Positions 11,425 through 23,766 of a DNA stretch of 64,000 bases are shown piece by piece. Position 1 is the stretch's first letter; each line of letters opens with the position of its first letter. This DNA is from Gonatopus flavifemur (Eukaryota > Arthropoda > Insecta > Hymenoptera > Dryinidae). The position numbers were made by a program, and so were the translations under genes. Under the pieces are notes generated by a model. The model was not told the DNA's origin, did no database searches, and saw only the letters and a list, made by a program, of their open reading frames with translations. The stretch lies in assembly GCA_018340375.1 (NCBI GenBank), contig JAFFJZ010000004.1, positions 27,378,001-27,442,000 of the forward strand, in the 5' to 3' direction.

Positions 11425-12309
11425 GTGCTAAAAAAGAACGTTATCGTTTGAGGGTCAACATGAATCCTGAAAAATCGCCGTAGATTCTTATAAAGTTTTC
11501 AAATATACTTTTATCGCGAATAACAATAACTTGTTTCCCATATAGGACTAAGACGTTTGGTAAACATTCACAAAACGTACTTCTTTACAAACGAAATATT
11601 TCAGGAAAATTTTATAAGGTTTCCAAAAGGTCGCATATATGTTCTCAAAACATGAAAATTCCCGGGCTTTGTTTTATTTACATTTCCACGAAACGTTAAG
11701 AGCATTTGTTGGAATAGTATTTATAAATCATTAAATTGATTCTTGTGCATGGTTTTTATTTGAAACAGATCCCAAATCAAATATAAGGAAGTGAAACAAT
11801 CTAGAGTATGATAAATCACATGTTTAAGCTTATGAAATGCCAGATATAGTGGGAAGTAGTTCGACTCTAGAACGCATTGTAATATCTTTGCTTTTCTCTC
11901 TACAGTTTCTTTCTCATGTGTTTCCATGGTTTTTTATGTTTTGAAAATGTGGGAGTTTCAATCACAGGTCGCGAAACAATGCTGTCGAAACGGTGCTGCC
12001 TGGGTCGATTGTTCCATCCCTTAAGAGAATTTACGCCATTCTAACTGCAACGCTTCATTTTTTCTCCAAAGAATTGGCGCGAAAATGAAGTGTTTCAGTC
12101 AGAATGGAGTAATTTTCCTGCGGGATACCGTTGAATTATTCACCTATCGAATTACTGTTAGAACCCTAATAAAAATAATCACTGCATTTCTCTACATTTC
12201 TCTGAAAACTTCTAGAATCTGACAGAGATCTTTTCATTTCTCTTCATTTGTTAGATTTCGGACAATCAGAAAAATTAGAGGAATGCGGAGATTTATGTTT
12301 TATAGGGAA
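11425..12309. other. AT-rich DNA, nothing recognised
   Basis: No domain-bearing frame. A 68-codon minus frame at 11721-11927 has no motif. Confidence 0.45.
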
Positions 12310-12684
12310 CCTACCTATGTGAAAAATGTGTCCACAAATGTATACACTGAGGGAAAAAAGTCATTGAGGCAAGGAAATATTTCATCCAATGGTATCTATG
12401 AAATATTTCTTTGAACCAATTAAATATTATTCTAATGAATTAAATAGTTCTGCACCGCATGAAGTGTTTCATCAAGTGGAAAACCATTTCATCCAGTAAA
12501 GTGAAATTTCATTGATCTGAAGGAATATTCCATAGATACCATTGGATGTAATATTTTTTTGTCTCAATGACTTTTTTCCCTCAGTGTACAATTGTACACA
12601 AATTGTATAAGAATCATATAACAATTTTATACAAATTATGTACCATTTCACACAGTTTTGTACATTTTTTTCACATGGGTAGGG
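12310..12684. mobile_element. outer foldback element interrupted by a second one
   Basis: Left CCTACCTATGTGAAAAATGT pairs with right ACATTTTTTTCACATGGGTA. Between these ends sits a complete, different hairpin element (12345-12586). The outer remainder is only about 130 bp and carries TGTACA-type words. The arrangement shows the outer element was present before the inner one. Confidence 0.7.
12345..12586. mobile_element. 242-bp foldback MITE with TA target duplication
   Basis: It starts CACTGAGGGAAAAAAGTCAT and ends with the complement, ATGACTTTTTTCCCTCAGTG. TA flanks it on both sides (12343-12344 and 12587-12588). The arms extend about 90 bp, including ATCCAATGGTATCTATG on both sides. It belongs to the group of elements here that share CACNGAG-GAAAA ends. 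Confidence 0.88.
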
Positions 12685-13169
12685 TATTTGTTAATGCCAC
12701 CGCTTAGATATCGTAAAAGCAAAGTACATGCACAAGTACCATCAAAATCCGGATACTCTCCGTAAGATCTTAGGGTCTCTTCTGCGAATTGCTAGATGCG
12801 ATAGTATTTGTATCATTGTTTTCTGTATTATATTTGGTTTAGAGTATTTCTTTTGTATCAACATTTTATCGTAATTATTGTTTCATTCAAATAAATCTAT
12901 GTTGACCCGAACCCGTTTTTCTTCATTCCACAGTCTGTGACGCACCTTCTCCATACCCTTCAACAAATATTCGCATCTAATAAGGCAGAAGCACTTCAAG
13001 GAGCTAATCATTCGATAAGAGACAATCAATACTGTCAACGCGCTGGTAGCCCATTGAAACGTCACACTTTTCAAATGCTTTTGAAGTAGGTGTGAATTAA
13101 TTAAGAAGTGTTCCAAAAGTGATATGCAATTGCTTTAGAGAATGTTTAAATAGGTAATGTCTAAAAAAT

Positions 13170-13882
13170 CAGTGTTGACCAAACATCGATAGCACTATCG
13201 AATTCATTCAATAGTTTCAACTATCGGAATCATCCGATGTTTTTTAGAAACTATCGATAGTTATTTTATAGGATTTAATGATGATGAAAGTTTATGTTAC
13301 AAAATTAGTTGTCCAATAACTAAACCAAAGACAGTAGAAATTCTCAACTCAAATTCAATAACCGATTATTAGCAGAATAACGTTCGGTATAATCGATCCG
13401 TACTCTTCTTTTAACTTACATTGAGCCTCACTTCCATAAAAAAGTGCTTCGTGAGAGTTATACATTTCTTTTTTTTTCTCTCTTCGTGTCTGACGCATGT
13501 GATGTTCTTGATACATAATTCAAGAATATTTTAGAAACATAATGTCGTTTTTGTTTTTCACAATAAAGTTTATGATTGAGAATTTGAATTACGATAAAAC
13601 GATATTGTAAGCAATTGTATGGTATCCATCAATTTTCATATACTAGAGCTCCGTTTTCCCGGAAGTTCGAACTTTGCTGGGTGATCAAGGTGTGGTACTT
13701 TTCAGGAATTCCACTAAAAAGGACTAGTTTCTGACCAATCACAAAAATACAGGCAAACCAACTCTTGGCACAACAGGGATTTACCTTTTCATATTTCCTT
13801 TCAACGATAGTATTCGATAGTTATTCATGACTATCGATAGGCTATTGATAATAATTCAAACTATCGATGTTTGACTTTTCTG
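13170..13882. mobile_element. possible degenerate hAT-like element
   Basis: The left end, CAGTGTTGACCAAACATCGA, pairs with AAACTATCGATGTTTGACTT on the right over about 18 bp. CTATCGATAG-type palindromes cluster near both ends (13190-13260 and 13808-13870). CAGTGTTG is a frequent start of hAT elements. The right terminus has decayed and no 8-bp duplication is visible. The interior holds no transposase frame. Confidence 0.5.
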
Positions 13883-16800
13883 CTCATGTGAGAAAGCAAT
13901 GACTCTGAACTAAGTAACAGTCTCATGGAAGTTTACAAGAAGTAAGTGAAAAGAATAAGTAATTCAAAGAATGAGAATTTGGAGAACTAGTATGTCATTG
14001 TTGAATGACTCACAAAGTTGTAAAATTTTTTCAAAATGTCTAGTGAAAAAGGGACTTCATTATTGGATTGCTGGAAATAGTCATCCAATTATCGGAACCC
14101 AATACACAAATAACAGGTTTCCATTTTTCATTCACCACTGTTCAACAAAATTGCAGAGAAATTTTTAGTTTTTATCCTAACATCCTCCATATTCCGAAAT
14201 ACTTATGAAATACCCGAAATTCTTACTTGCTAGAACTGTTTTCTACCTGCAATATATTATCCATGAATGGCTGTCGTTTACATGTTAATAAAATAATGTA
14301 GTGTTCTAATATGGTTGTCAATAATTACAATTACAATTGGATAACCAATGGTCCTAATTCAACTATAATCATCATATGAATTATATTGTTCTCGTTTTTG
14401 ATATCCTTCGATTTTGTACATTTTTAGTAGAATTTTTTTGTATTCGTACTAACATGAAAGTTCGAATTTTTTTTACTTTCTCTGACCATCTATCCATTTT
14501 TCCACGTTTCATATGATTCAATCCTCTCTTTCTATACTCAAACTTGAAATCCTCTCAAATCGAAGATTCGAATCCATGTTGTTGGAATTTGAAACGTTCA
14601 TCGAAACAAAATATTAATTGATTGTCAGACAATGCATGTTTTTATGCACCCTATTTTCGCGCGAACAATGTTTTCAAATAGAGATGTGAAAATGTATAAT
14701 CGATAGTAAACCTTTTGTTCTTGAAAATTCATTTCATACGAATGATGAAATACTATTGACAATTCAATTAACCATTCTAACTTGAGTGGAATTCCACGAC
14801 GTTTTTTCGTTTTGTTCTGCGTTTTGATACCTTGAATTCTTGTTCGATATCTTGAATATGAATCTTGGTACACGTTTAGAACTATGCGATGTTTGAGAGT
14901 GCAGCCATTCGTTGTGAAAGAAGATGAAAAAGCAAAGAAGTTCGCTCTCCGTAGTGCTCGGTGCACCTGACTCGCCTGAAGATAGACCTCGTCCTGTGGG
15001 GACATTCAATTAATGTACCTTGGAATAGAAGGAAAAAACGACAGTGGGATAAGGCAGTCAAGAGGATTAAATTATGAAAATATAAAATGAAGATAGAGAA
15101 GAAAAACATGACAAAATCGTTTCAGAAAGCTTGAAATCTGAACAGCTGTGGTGATATGAAAAATACATCCAGAATTGAGGTTGTACATTTCATCAAAACT
15201 TAATTTGTACTGAAATTAATGCATTCACTGATCATCGACGGAATTCTGCTCGCGATATATTTTCTTAGGATGAAATTCTTTACAAGTAGTATGATAAAAT
15301 TGATGAGGTGTATGAATGAGATTCGGGGAAATCGATATCGTAAATAAAATACTGTAATTGTAAGAAAAAGGAATAAAAAATGAAGATTCACTGAGTAGGG
15401 AAGTGAAGTTTCATGGTTGCAATGTGAAACATCATTCCGATCAATTTGTAATCAGACCTACGCAGTGGCAAACAAAGAATGGATTAACTATATTCCTAGC
15501 TTTGACATTAAAGCCTTGTTCCATTTTTCCTGCTCGCCCTTACGGTGTCTGTGATTTAATTTATATTCATGAGGATTATGTTTCTTAACGAGATACAAAC
15601 TACGTATTTTTATCACCAACCTTTATCTCAACTGGATTATAATCATGAATTTTCTTCTTGACAAAAATCTCATATTCCGGTTGAGATTTTTCACCTTCGG
15701 ATTATATACGATCTTTATTATGTCCATTCTTTTCATCAATGATTAAATTTCATTATTTTTATTATTTTCATTTTTTCTTGTTTTAAATTTGTGGATTCCT
15801 CAAATATATACTATATCAAATTGATCTGAATAGTTATTCCTTCAATTGGAATGTGTTAAAACTGTACTATCGCAGATGCAAAAGAGCTTTGGGGAGAATG
15901 TTCTAAGAAATTGTCCTAAGACTTTGGAGCTTTTTCTCATCACTTGTTGAAACCCTTCAAACATAAGAAGAATTCTTGTTTGGGATGAAAATTTGAATCT
16001 GCAGAAAAAATTCACAATGTTGCGGGTATTTTACATAAACTGTGTTGTTTGGAAATTTTTTCTGAACTAGTGTTCATAAATATCAGCCATGTGTTTGATT
16101 TTTGCTCGTTTGTTATGGACGTGGTGTCCAGTTTTTGGAGGATTCGCTTCTATTGTGGTATTTATCTTCCTCCTTGTTTCCTCCTTGATCGATTATTACC
16201 TGAGAAGGAATATCGACCAACCGTCGTCATTGATTGCAATCCATTGTTGATGTATTCTAACTACAGATGCATAGTTGGCTGAGATATTTGAATCACCAGA
16301 ATGTTCCTTCTCAATTTGAAAGAAGTTTCACCTCAAAATCCACACAATTATCAATTTTATTGATTTTAAGATTTCCAAGCTTTCCTTCATTTATCAGATC
16401 ATGTAACAAAAACATCCAAGAGAATATCTCAAACGTTTTATTTACAAGAGTGAATCATATATCAAATTGCAATTATTTCATCTAAAAAAATGTCTCCCCG
16501 TATATCACCTTCACTCATGAATGTATGACATGAATCGGAACATTTATGAAATCAGTTTTTCCTTTTCAATGCTTTCAATTGTTTGAGCGTTCCGTAGACA
16601 ACAGATGATCTGGCAAGAAGACAGTTTTCTTGCGTTTTCGCCTCTTTTTCTCCACCACTCGCTTTGTGAGAGCTGTATTCTCCATTTTTATGATGAAATA
16701 TCGATATTTTTGTGAGTATGCGGTGTCTCTTTCACTTCCCTGTTACTCTTCATCGATGAATTTCGCTCATGGAAAAGTGAAGTGGAAAGTTGTATTTGTA

Positions 16801-17340
16801 GAGGAAAAAGTTGTATCCTAAAATTATAATTGTGTAAAATGAGTTGTCACAATGTAACTTCTGAAACATGATTGAGATACAGAAGAACGTGAAATCAATA
16901 TCAGCAGGCAAAATTTCCTTATTTTATTGCGCATTTTTTCTTCAAAACATGGAACAATTATGGGAATTTTCCAAGATTGTGGAAATAGGCAGGGAACACT
17001 TTTCTACGGGGGATTTCAAAATTCTCTATCCCTCTTTGATCAAAGTGTAACGTTCAACAATATACAGGCCATTGTCACCGAATATTAAAAAAGGAATACT
17101 GACAACATGTGAGTGAAAACAATTTTCAAGATACCAAAAATCTCTTTCAAATTTGGGAACAGAGTCAATCGTATTTCAATCAATCAATGGAGTTTGTGAT
17201 CTTTTTGAGGCACCAACAATTTTCTTGCTTCCAAAATGAAAATTTCTTAGACCAAAATGTTTCTCCTCACTCGAGGAAAAATTTTGGTTCCGTGTCTGTC
17301 TGCCTGCGCGTGGATGGATGGATGTAGGCTAGGAAGAAAT
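13883..17340. other. AT-rich DNA, nothing recognised
   Basis: About 3.4 kb without a recognisable exon, RNA or bounded repeat. The longest frame (14625-15005, minus, 126 codons) and its overlapping alternatives show no domain. This is the second-longest blank stretch in the window. Confidence 0.4.
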
Positions 17341-17600
17341 TGCAAACGCGAATATCTCCCGTTCTTATTATCCGATCATGATGAAAATGTTACCACAGGT
17401 TACGCACAGATCAATAATGATCCCATATGAGTTCCAACTTTATTCTTACAGAGGAGCGGGAAAGGCAAAGGAAATATTCAATTGGAAATTGTGATTTTGT
17501 GAACGCGCATATCTCCACTCCCTATGATTTGATTGCAATGAAATATATACCACGTTTTAGTTACGATCTCATAGTGGTTACATACAAGTTCCGTCTCAAT
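17341..17600 (+). repeat. diverged repeat with ATATCTC and CATATGAGTTCCAA blocks
   Basis: One unit (about 17348-17445) runs from GCGAATATCTCCCGTTC through ATCCGATCATGATGAAA to ATGATCCCATATGAGTTCCA. A weaker copy follows at about 17505-17590. A third relative lies at about 59005-59095 with ATGATCTCATATGAGTTCCA. The spacing of these blocks is similar in each. Element class unknown. Confidence 0.5.
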
Positions 17601-17745
17601 TGGTTAAGAGATATGGAAATAATGTTCATGCAATCCGCAATATTTGATATTGTTTCCAGGGACAAGGAAGCTTTTTACCCATACATTGGGAGAGTATTTT
17701 TTCAAACGTGGCTAAACTGTGCAGTTGAAAATTTTGTGTAAATAT

Positions 17746-18560
17746 GTTAAAAAATCCGTGTGTTATGAATTTTCTGTTAAATATTCAACACAAACACGTG
17801 TAACTTCTACAGACAGTCCTTGTGTAATCAGGTCTCAACTGATTTATAATGTAAAATCATTCAAACAAGTGAACAAAAGTGTCAAGATGACACAAATTTT
17901 GTTCAACTCAAGATTGGACATGAAAATTGTGTTATTCTCAACTACCAAGGGAACATTGCCAGTGGTGGGAGCTATTTTTTTAAGAAACTTCTATGTACGT
18001 GTACCTTTGGTAGTCGTCAGAAGAACTATTCATTCATTTTGGTTTTAGCTGTCATTCTAATGGGAATTCGTTTTCTAGATATGTAAATTTGAAGATAGAG
18101 TGCGAGTTGATATACGCAAAGAAAGTACACTCAACCAAAGGACCGGCAGTGGCTTGAGTGATACAGCTTCAACATTTGGTCCCGACGATCCATGTTCAAT
18201 GCTCATTGAAGTACTGTTTTTTTCAATTTATTCTTGTGCATTGTTTCAACACGAAAAAAGTGTGATTTTCACATTCGATTGATGTAAAAAAATCCATAAA
18301 ATTACACTTGTGAACTGTTGATTCACTACTTATTTTGGATTTCATTTGACAGTACTTATGTGTTGAATTTACACGATCGGAAATTCCAATCAAAATTTTT
18401 TCAACATCCTTTTGTGTTATATTATTTACTTCAAGCTTGAATCACTAGCTAACGCAAACACATTATGTCATATCAACACGAAAGTATGTATGGACCGTTT
18501 GGGACATGTGAAATGTGTTGAATTTAACACAAAATTTCCAACTGTGTATAATTATTATTT
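17746..18560. repeat. region rich in GTGTTGAATTTAACAC-type palindromes
   Basis: Words such as ATTCAACACAAACACGTG, GTGTTGAATTTACAC and GTGTTGAATTTAACAC recur. Together with TGTGTTA and TAACACA steps they suggest remains of an inverted-repeat element. I could not fix its ends. Confidence 0.3.
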
Positions 18561-18693
18561 CGATTCCCTCGTTTTGATCTCTGAATTGAACTATTTACTG
18601 GAAATTATAAACGACCCTCATTTATTTTAGTGCGAGCCAATGTAGCTTGACGTTATTGAACCTCGTTCTTCTATACATCTATTTATGTGCACA

Positions 18694-19158
18694 CACGGAG
18701 AAAAATGGAGGTCGAAAATATAGTAATCTTTAATAAAAATTTGAGAATATTTCCTAAAATCTGGGAGTTTTTCTTAAATGCAAATAAAGACAAAACGGTC
18801 CACTTTTTTATGGAATTGTATTCGAAAAACAATGAAAAATTATCGATACTCAATAAAGAATAGAGAAACATATGAACTTTCCAAAAGTCGCGCGTGAAAT
18901 TTTACAAGAATAGTGACAACATTTCAATATCCTACTATTCACTTTGTGAAATTTCTTATGTGACTTTTGAAAAATTCATATGTTTCTCTATTCTTCATTA
19001 AGTATTGATAATTTTTCATTGTTCTTCGAATAAAATTCCACAAAAAAGTGAACCGTTTTGACTTTATTATGCATTTGAGAAAAATTCTCAGATTTTAAGA
19101 AATATTCTCAAATTTTCATTAAAGATTACTGGATCTTCGACCTGCTTTCCTCTCTGTG
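18694..19158. mobile_element. 465-bp long-arm hairpin element
   Basis: It starts CACGGAGAAAAATGGAGGTC and ends TTTCCTCTCTGTG. Both sides are flanked by CA. The two arms, about 210 bp each, remain highly similar. For example, AGAATAGAGAAACATATGAA on the left corresponds to TTCATATGTTTCTCTATTCT on the right. The loop is short, around CAAGAATAGTGACAAC. The whole element could fold into one hairpin. The 62-codon minus frame inside (18683-18871) is not a gene. Confidence 0.9.
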
Positions 19159-19323
19159 CAGAAACAGAATCACATTAAAGGTTTCAGAAGTGCTTATTCC
19201 ATTGTTCATATTGAAAATAGTTGAAAACCAACGACTTGATAAGATATTTGATTTCCGTACTAAGGAAATAATTTCTTGCTAACAAAAAATTGTATTACTG
19301 AATGATACTGAAGACATTTAGTT

Positions 19324-19526
19324 CCCATGTAAAAAAAATTAGACCAACTAGATCTGAGTTGGAGATGAGTTGTGTATGGAAATGGGTATGCAAAAACTAT
19401 ATCAATGTTATTTGAAGAGAGGATCAATAGGTAAGTTCATTTGAACATATACAGTTTCCTGAGCCTATTTTGATACAGAATATATGTCTAATTTTGACCA
19501 AGCTATGTCTAATATTTTTACATGGG
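19324..19526. mobile_element. foldback element with CCCATGTAAAAA ends
   Basis: The left end CCCATGTAAAAAAAATTAGA pairs with the right end GTCTAATATTTTTACATGGG. TT flanks both ends. It resembles in style the CCCGTGTAAAAAAATT ends of 61150-62255. The interior is about 160 bp of AT-rich sequence. Confidence 0.7.
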
Positions 19527-20650
19527 TTCATTGAATGGAGTATTCTATTATATTAGTGATTATTCAATTGAATCGAAGGAATGTATATCGATCACTTCAT
19601 TCAAACCCCACTGTTGAGCATTTCTTGAAACTCCAGTCATTTTTCAAGTCCACTTCTGAATGAAATTTTCAATTCTTGGTGATTGAATTGAGAATTCAAT
19701 TACACGTAATTGAATGTTTAAGTTTTGCCATATTATATCACCCATAAAAATATATAGTTTTGCAACTAAATTCCCATTCATATATAATTGGAATTTCAAG
19801 AACTTTTTCAATCACGTAAGTGGAAATTGCTTCTATTACATGCGATTGTAGCTGCATACAGAAATTTTTAACAGTGCAATGAATACGTCGTAGGTAACGT
19901 GTCGAGACATATTCTATTCACTATCAGAAAAATTCTTAAATTCAACGAAAAATTTCATGAAGTTCTTGAGTTTAATATGAGTTATGAAATTTCAGAATTT
20001 CTTATTAAAATATAAGGAATTGATTATCAAATTCACAAACATTTGATCAAAATTAAGAAGAAACTTGAGGCAGATTTTTTTTACAGTGTTGATTCAGAAA
20101 ACTCTTGTCTCGCAGTGTAACAGCATTTCCATAATTTTATGAAGGATACTCATTGAGACCGTTTGAATGTTAAATTCCTGAATCTTACCAATTGTGAAAA
20201 AATGTTTAGTTTCTTTCGATTATAATTGAAACATAATGAGTGTTTTATACAAAACATTCCATTTCATGAGTTGCACGTCACTAATGAACATTGAAAGAAT
20301 AGAGGTTGTTATAAAAGTTTGTCAATAAAATTTGTCAAGTTTTCATAACTAATATTCAATGGTAGAATGAAAATATGATATGAATAATCGGAGATGGATG
20401 TAAATATTAAGGCGTATGTCGAAACTCATTTACCGCGTCAATTTACGCATCGTATCTACGTACAAATTTGCGGAATTTAGATTCAAAAGGAACTAATGAT
20501 CGAATTTTTATTAAGGGAATCGGAAACGGGATATCATGAGACAATCCATCCGTATTATTGTTACCATCATTGATCAAACTGTCTTATTCGAAACCAAGTT
20601 GATGTATAAATTCGTCCTCGCTTGAAACAAATCAACTCATTCACTTCTTA
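19527..20650. other. AT-rich DNA, nothing recognised
   Basis: No motif-bearing frame or bounded repeat found. Confidence 0.45.
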
Positions 20651-20900
20651 CACTGTAAAGAATTCCTATGGGAAACTCCACATAAATATTCAGAAGTAAG
20701 TCACACATACATGCGTTGGGAATTGTCCGTATTTTACCGAAAATTCACTGGAAAATTATAGCAAAAATCCCATGAATTTTCAAATTTTCAGTCGAGTTCA
20801 TGGGAAATTTCATTTACATGTGCCGGAAATTGATTTCCTATGTCATCATCGGAATTTTCCGCTTGCTGCTTATAGTCAAATTCCCATTATTTGTCACAGT
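20651..20900 (+). mobile_element. CACTGTAAA-type MITE, copy 1
   Basis: Starts CACTGTAAAGAATTCCTATG. It shares ordered blocks with the reverse complement of 57588-57840: ACACATACATGCGTT-GGAATT, then TCATGGGAAATT, then CGGAAATTGATTTCC. A third, more diverged relative is at 53672-53880. The right end is approximate. Confidence 0.65.
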
Positions 20901-20935
20901 ATAACTATAGACCATGTCCAAACTGCAATTGTAAC

Positions 20936-21309
20936 TAGTGTTGCCGCGATATTATCGTCGAAATTCAGAAATAATCGATTATCTTAATTTTGACAGGTTT
21001 CCATGGAACTTTTAACGTGTAGATCTTCGACTGTGCACGAAATGAAACGGGATAATGGATCATCTTGGTCTTTTAAACAAAATGAATCAAAATATTCTTA
21101 CACTATCGTAACGATAATTATCGATATATCGTAACGATAAAAGGAAGCATATCTTGGTTTATTTTGTGTACAAGTCAGGGATTATTCATTATTCCGTTTC
21201 ATTATGAGCATAATCGAAGATTCCTGGATTATATCTTCCATAGGAACGTGTAAGAATTGAGATAATCGATTATTCCTCAATTATCGACGATAATATCGCG
21301 GCAACACTA
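20936..21309. mobile_element. 374-bp hAT-type MITE with perfect 8-bp target duplication
   Basis: The ends are TAGTGTTGCCGCGATATTAT and its complement ending GATAATATCGCGGCAACACTA. The 8-bp word ATTGTAAC lies immediately on both sides (20928-20935 and 21310-21317). An 8-bp duplication plus a YAGTGTTG-type end is typical of the hAT superfamily. The interior contains AATCGATTAT twice in inverted placement and a central CGTAACGATAATTATCG palindrome. There is no transposase frame, so it is non-autonomous. Confidence 0.88.
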
Positions 21310-21413
21310 ATTGTAACTAAAGTGCATGTCACACATGTAGGATTGGAACGCATTCTTTGATCATGTACAAAAATAATAATGAAGAATTGATTCAAACGAA
21401 AAATTTCTCATAA

Positions 21414-21638
21414 CACGGAAAAATTAATTTACCTGCAGCAGCTAAGTAGCTAGCACGGACATGGACAGCCATGAAATTGGCTCCTGCAGCTAAATTTCAG
21501 CTATTACAGCAAAAAAATTTGCATTTGTAATCAATTTATTTGCGGTAACAGCTAAAATTTAGCTGCAGGAGCTCATTTAATGGCTGTCCGTGTCCATGCT
21601 AGCTACTTAGCTGCTGCAGCTAAATCATTCTTTCCGTG
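21414..21638. mobile_element. 225-bp foldback element with CACGGAA ends and CAGCTAAA words
   Basis: It starts CACGGAAAAATTAATTTACC and ends ATTCTTTCCGTG. The arms pair over about 90 bp, including CAGCTAAGTAGCTAGCA-GGACATGGACAGCCAT and its complement. The short word CAGCTAAA and its complement recur. GCT-N5-AGC palindromes (GCTATTACAGC, GCTGCAGGAGC) link it to the arrays at 46698, 52299 and 58030. Confidence 0.85.
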
Positions 21639-22477
21639 AAACAGATACGAATGAAACAATATAAACAACAATCATTCTCAATGCACTTCTGATCTCAAAA
21701 TAATGATGATAACAAACAACATGTACTATTTCAACATCGAATGGAAGGAAAATGAAAAAATAGCCAATCATTATATGGAAACCAAGAACAAAAGCATTAA
21801 TGCTAAATTGTGGGACAAGAAAATCTTAAAAACTATTATCCAACGTTGAACAGAGACTATGACCTTATTCACTTTCGTTACAGTCCCTGATGTTGATTTA
21901 GAAATGTGTATTGGTTTTAAAAATACATATGGCGGAATTTGGGGGTAAATTCACAAGTTGAAACAGTATATCTTTACGTATCTTCACGTTGGAATCACGT
22001 GATGCACGCTTTGAAACCACTCTCGTTTGTTTGGCTTCTCTAATCAGAGTGGTCAGAGTTCATTAGATGGAAGTTTCCACAGATTTTTCAATTGTACACG
22101 CTGTGTGGATTGAAATCAACATATTCGTTCTGTACACCCGGAATGCCCAACCATGTAGAACACAAGCCTTCAAAATTTTTATCGGAAATCACTAAATTTT
22201 GACGTAACATGTCTTGGTCCAGAAGATGCGTAAATTTCAACGACCAATAACATTGCAGATAACCACGGGAGGAAAATGTTAAATTTCATTGCATATTTAG
22301 AAGTCAAAGAATGTTCCATCAGAATTATATCTTTTTGATATCATTTTCAAATTTTGATATTCACAATGAAATAATAATTATTATATCCCAAGATGAAAAT
22401 GAGGTATGAATGAATTCACATATGAAATAACGTCACAATGTGAAGCTTACAGGTATATCATTTCTTATTATAATATA

Positions 22478-23766
22478 CGAGGGTGGATTGATAAGTTTCC
22501 GACCTGACCAAGAAAAACAACGTTTTTAAGAATTTTTTTTTTTTTATTTCTCAACATAATCTCCTCCAAGGCTGATACATTTCTCGTAGCGGTGTTCTAG
22601 TCTAGTAATGCCATCTCTATAGACTGATTCGTCAAGCTCCTCAAAATACCCATTTACAGCTTCGATTACTTCTTCATTGTCCGCAAATCTCTTACCGCCA
22701 AGCCATTTTTTGAGGTTAGGAAACAGATAATAGTCACTCGGGGCTAGGTCTGGAGAGTAGGGAGGGTGCGGCATTAATTCAAACTTCAGATCGTTGATTT
22801 TAGCCATCGCAACGATTGACGTGTGCGCTGGTGCGTTATCGTGATGAAACAAGATTTTTTTCTTCGCCAGATGAGGTCGTTTAATTTTCACTTCGTGGCT
22901 CAAACGTTGCAATAAGTCTGCGTAGTATTGACCAGTGATAGTTTTACCCTCTTCAAGGTAATCAATGTATATAATACCTCTTGCATCCCAAAAAACAGTA
23001 GCCATAACCTTGTTCGCCGAAAAAATTGTTTTTGCCTTCTTTGGAGTTGGTTCCCCTGGTCCAATCCACTGTTTAGACTGTTCTTTGGTTTCAGGAGTGT
23101 AGTGGTGGACCCAAGTTTCGTCAACGGTTACGAATCGACGCAAAAATTCGCTTGGATTACACTTATACAACGCCAAATTGGTGGTAGAAATGTTCTTTCG
23201 AATCAATTTTTGGTCGACTGTTAGCAAACGCGGCACCCATCTTGCACAGAGCTTTTCCATATACAAATGTTGGTGCAAAATATTTTGTACACGTTCATAT
23301 GACATCTTACAGGTCTCAGCTATCTCACGAACTTTTAATCTGCGATCTTTCAGCACTATTTGATGGATTTTTTCGATCATATCTGGAGTTGTGACCTCAA
23401 TGGGGCGTCCTGAGCGAGGCTCATCAGAGGTGCTCACACGACCCTTTTTAAACTCGGAAACCCACTGCTTAACGGTTGAATATGATGGGGAGGATGTCCC
23501 CAGTGTTGAGTCCATCTCTTCTTTAATTTCCTTCGGCGTTAACCCAATAAAAGTATTTGATGACAGCACGATTTTCCAGCTTTTCCATTTTTACGAAAAA
23601 CACAGAGGCGTCTTGGTCAGCGTGCTCTCAAAACTAAACTAACATGGCGATCGGACTGAAACTATAGCTACAAGCTATCTAAGGATGGTACTATAGAACG
23701 CCACCTCAAGGTAGGCCTAGTGGCGCCATCTCTTGGTCAGGCCGGAAACTTATCAATCCACCCTCG
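22478..23766 (-). mobile_element. mariner transposon, copy 1 (1,289 bp)
   Basis: Inverted ends begin CGAGGGTGGATTGATAAGTT. TA lies on both sides (22476-22477 and 23767-23768), as expected for Tc1/mariner. The transposase lies on the minus strand. The element is nearly identical to copy 2 at 54254-55546, in the same orientation, indicating recent activity. One terminal difference is CGACCTGACC here against CGGCCTGACC in copy 2. Confidence 0.96.
22544..23588 (-). pseudogene. mariner transposase with N-terminal frameshift
   Basis: This is a DD34D mariner transposase, which cuts and re-inserts its own element at TA sites. The residual frame (22544-23569) covers all but the first few codons. It has an HTH-type N-terminal region, the WVPRLL linker motif, the first catalytic Asp in VTVDETW, the second in HHDNAPAHTS and the third in YSPDLAPSDYYLF, 34 residues after the second. 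Compared with copy 2, five bases are missing about 45-50 bp inside the frame, so the conserved MEKLENR start (ATG at 23586-23588) is out of frame. Outside that lesion only about seven residues differ from copy 2. Translation from an internal start would lack part of the DNA-binding domain. Confidence 0.93.

Noticed and set aside
22900..23363. Frames antisense to or shifted within mariner copy 1 (22900-23124, 22928-23224, 23178-23363)
   Set aside because: They overlap the transposase frame and recur at the same place in copy 2, so they are shadows of one conserved sequence.
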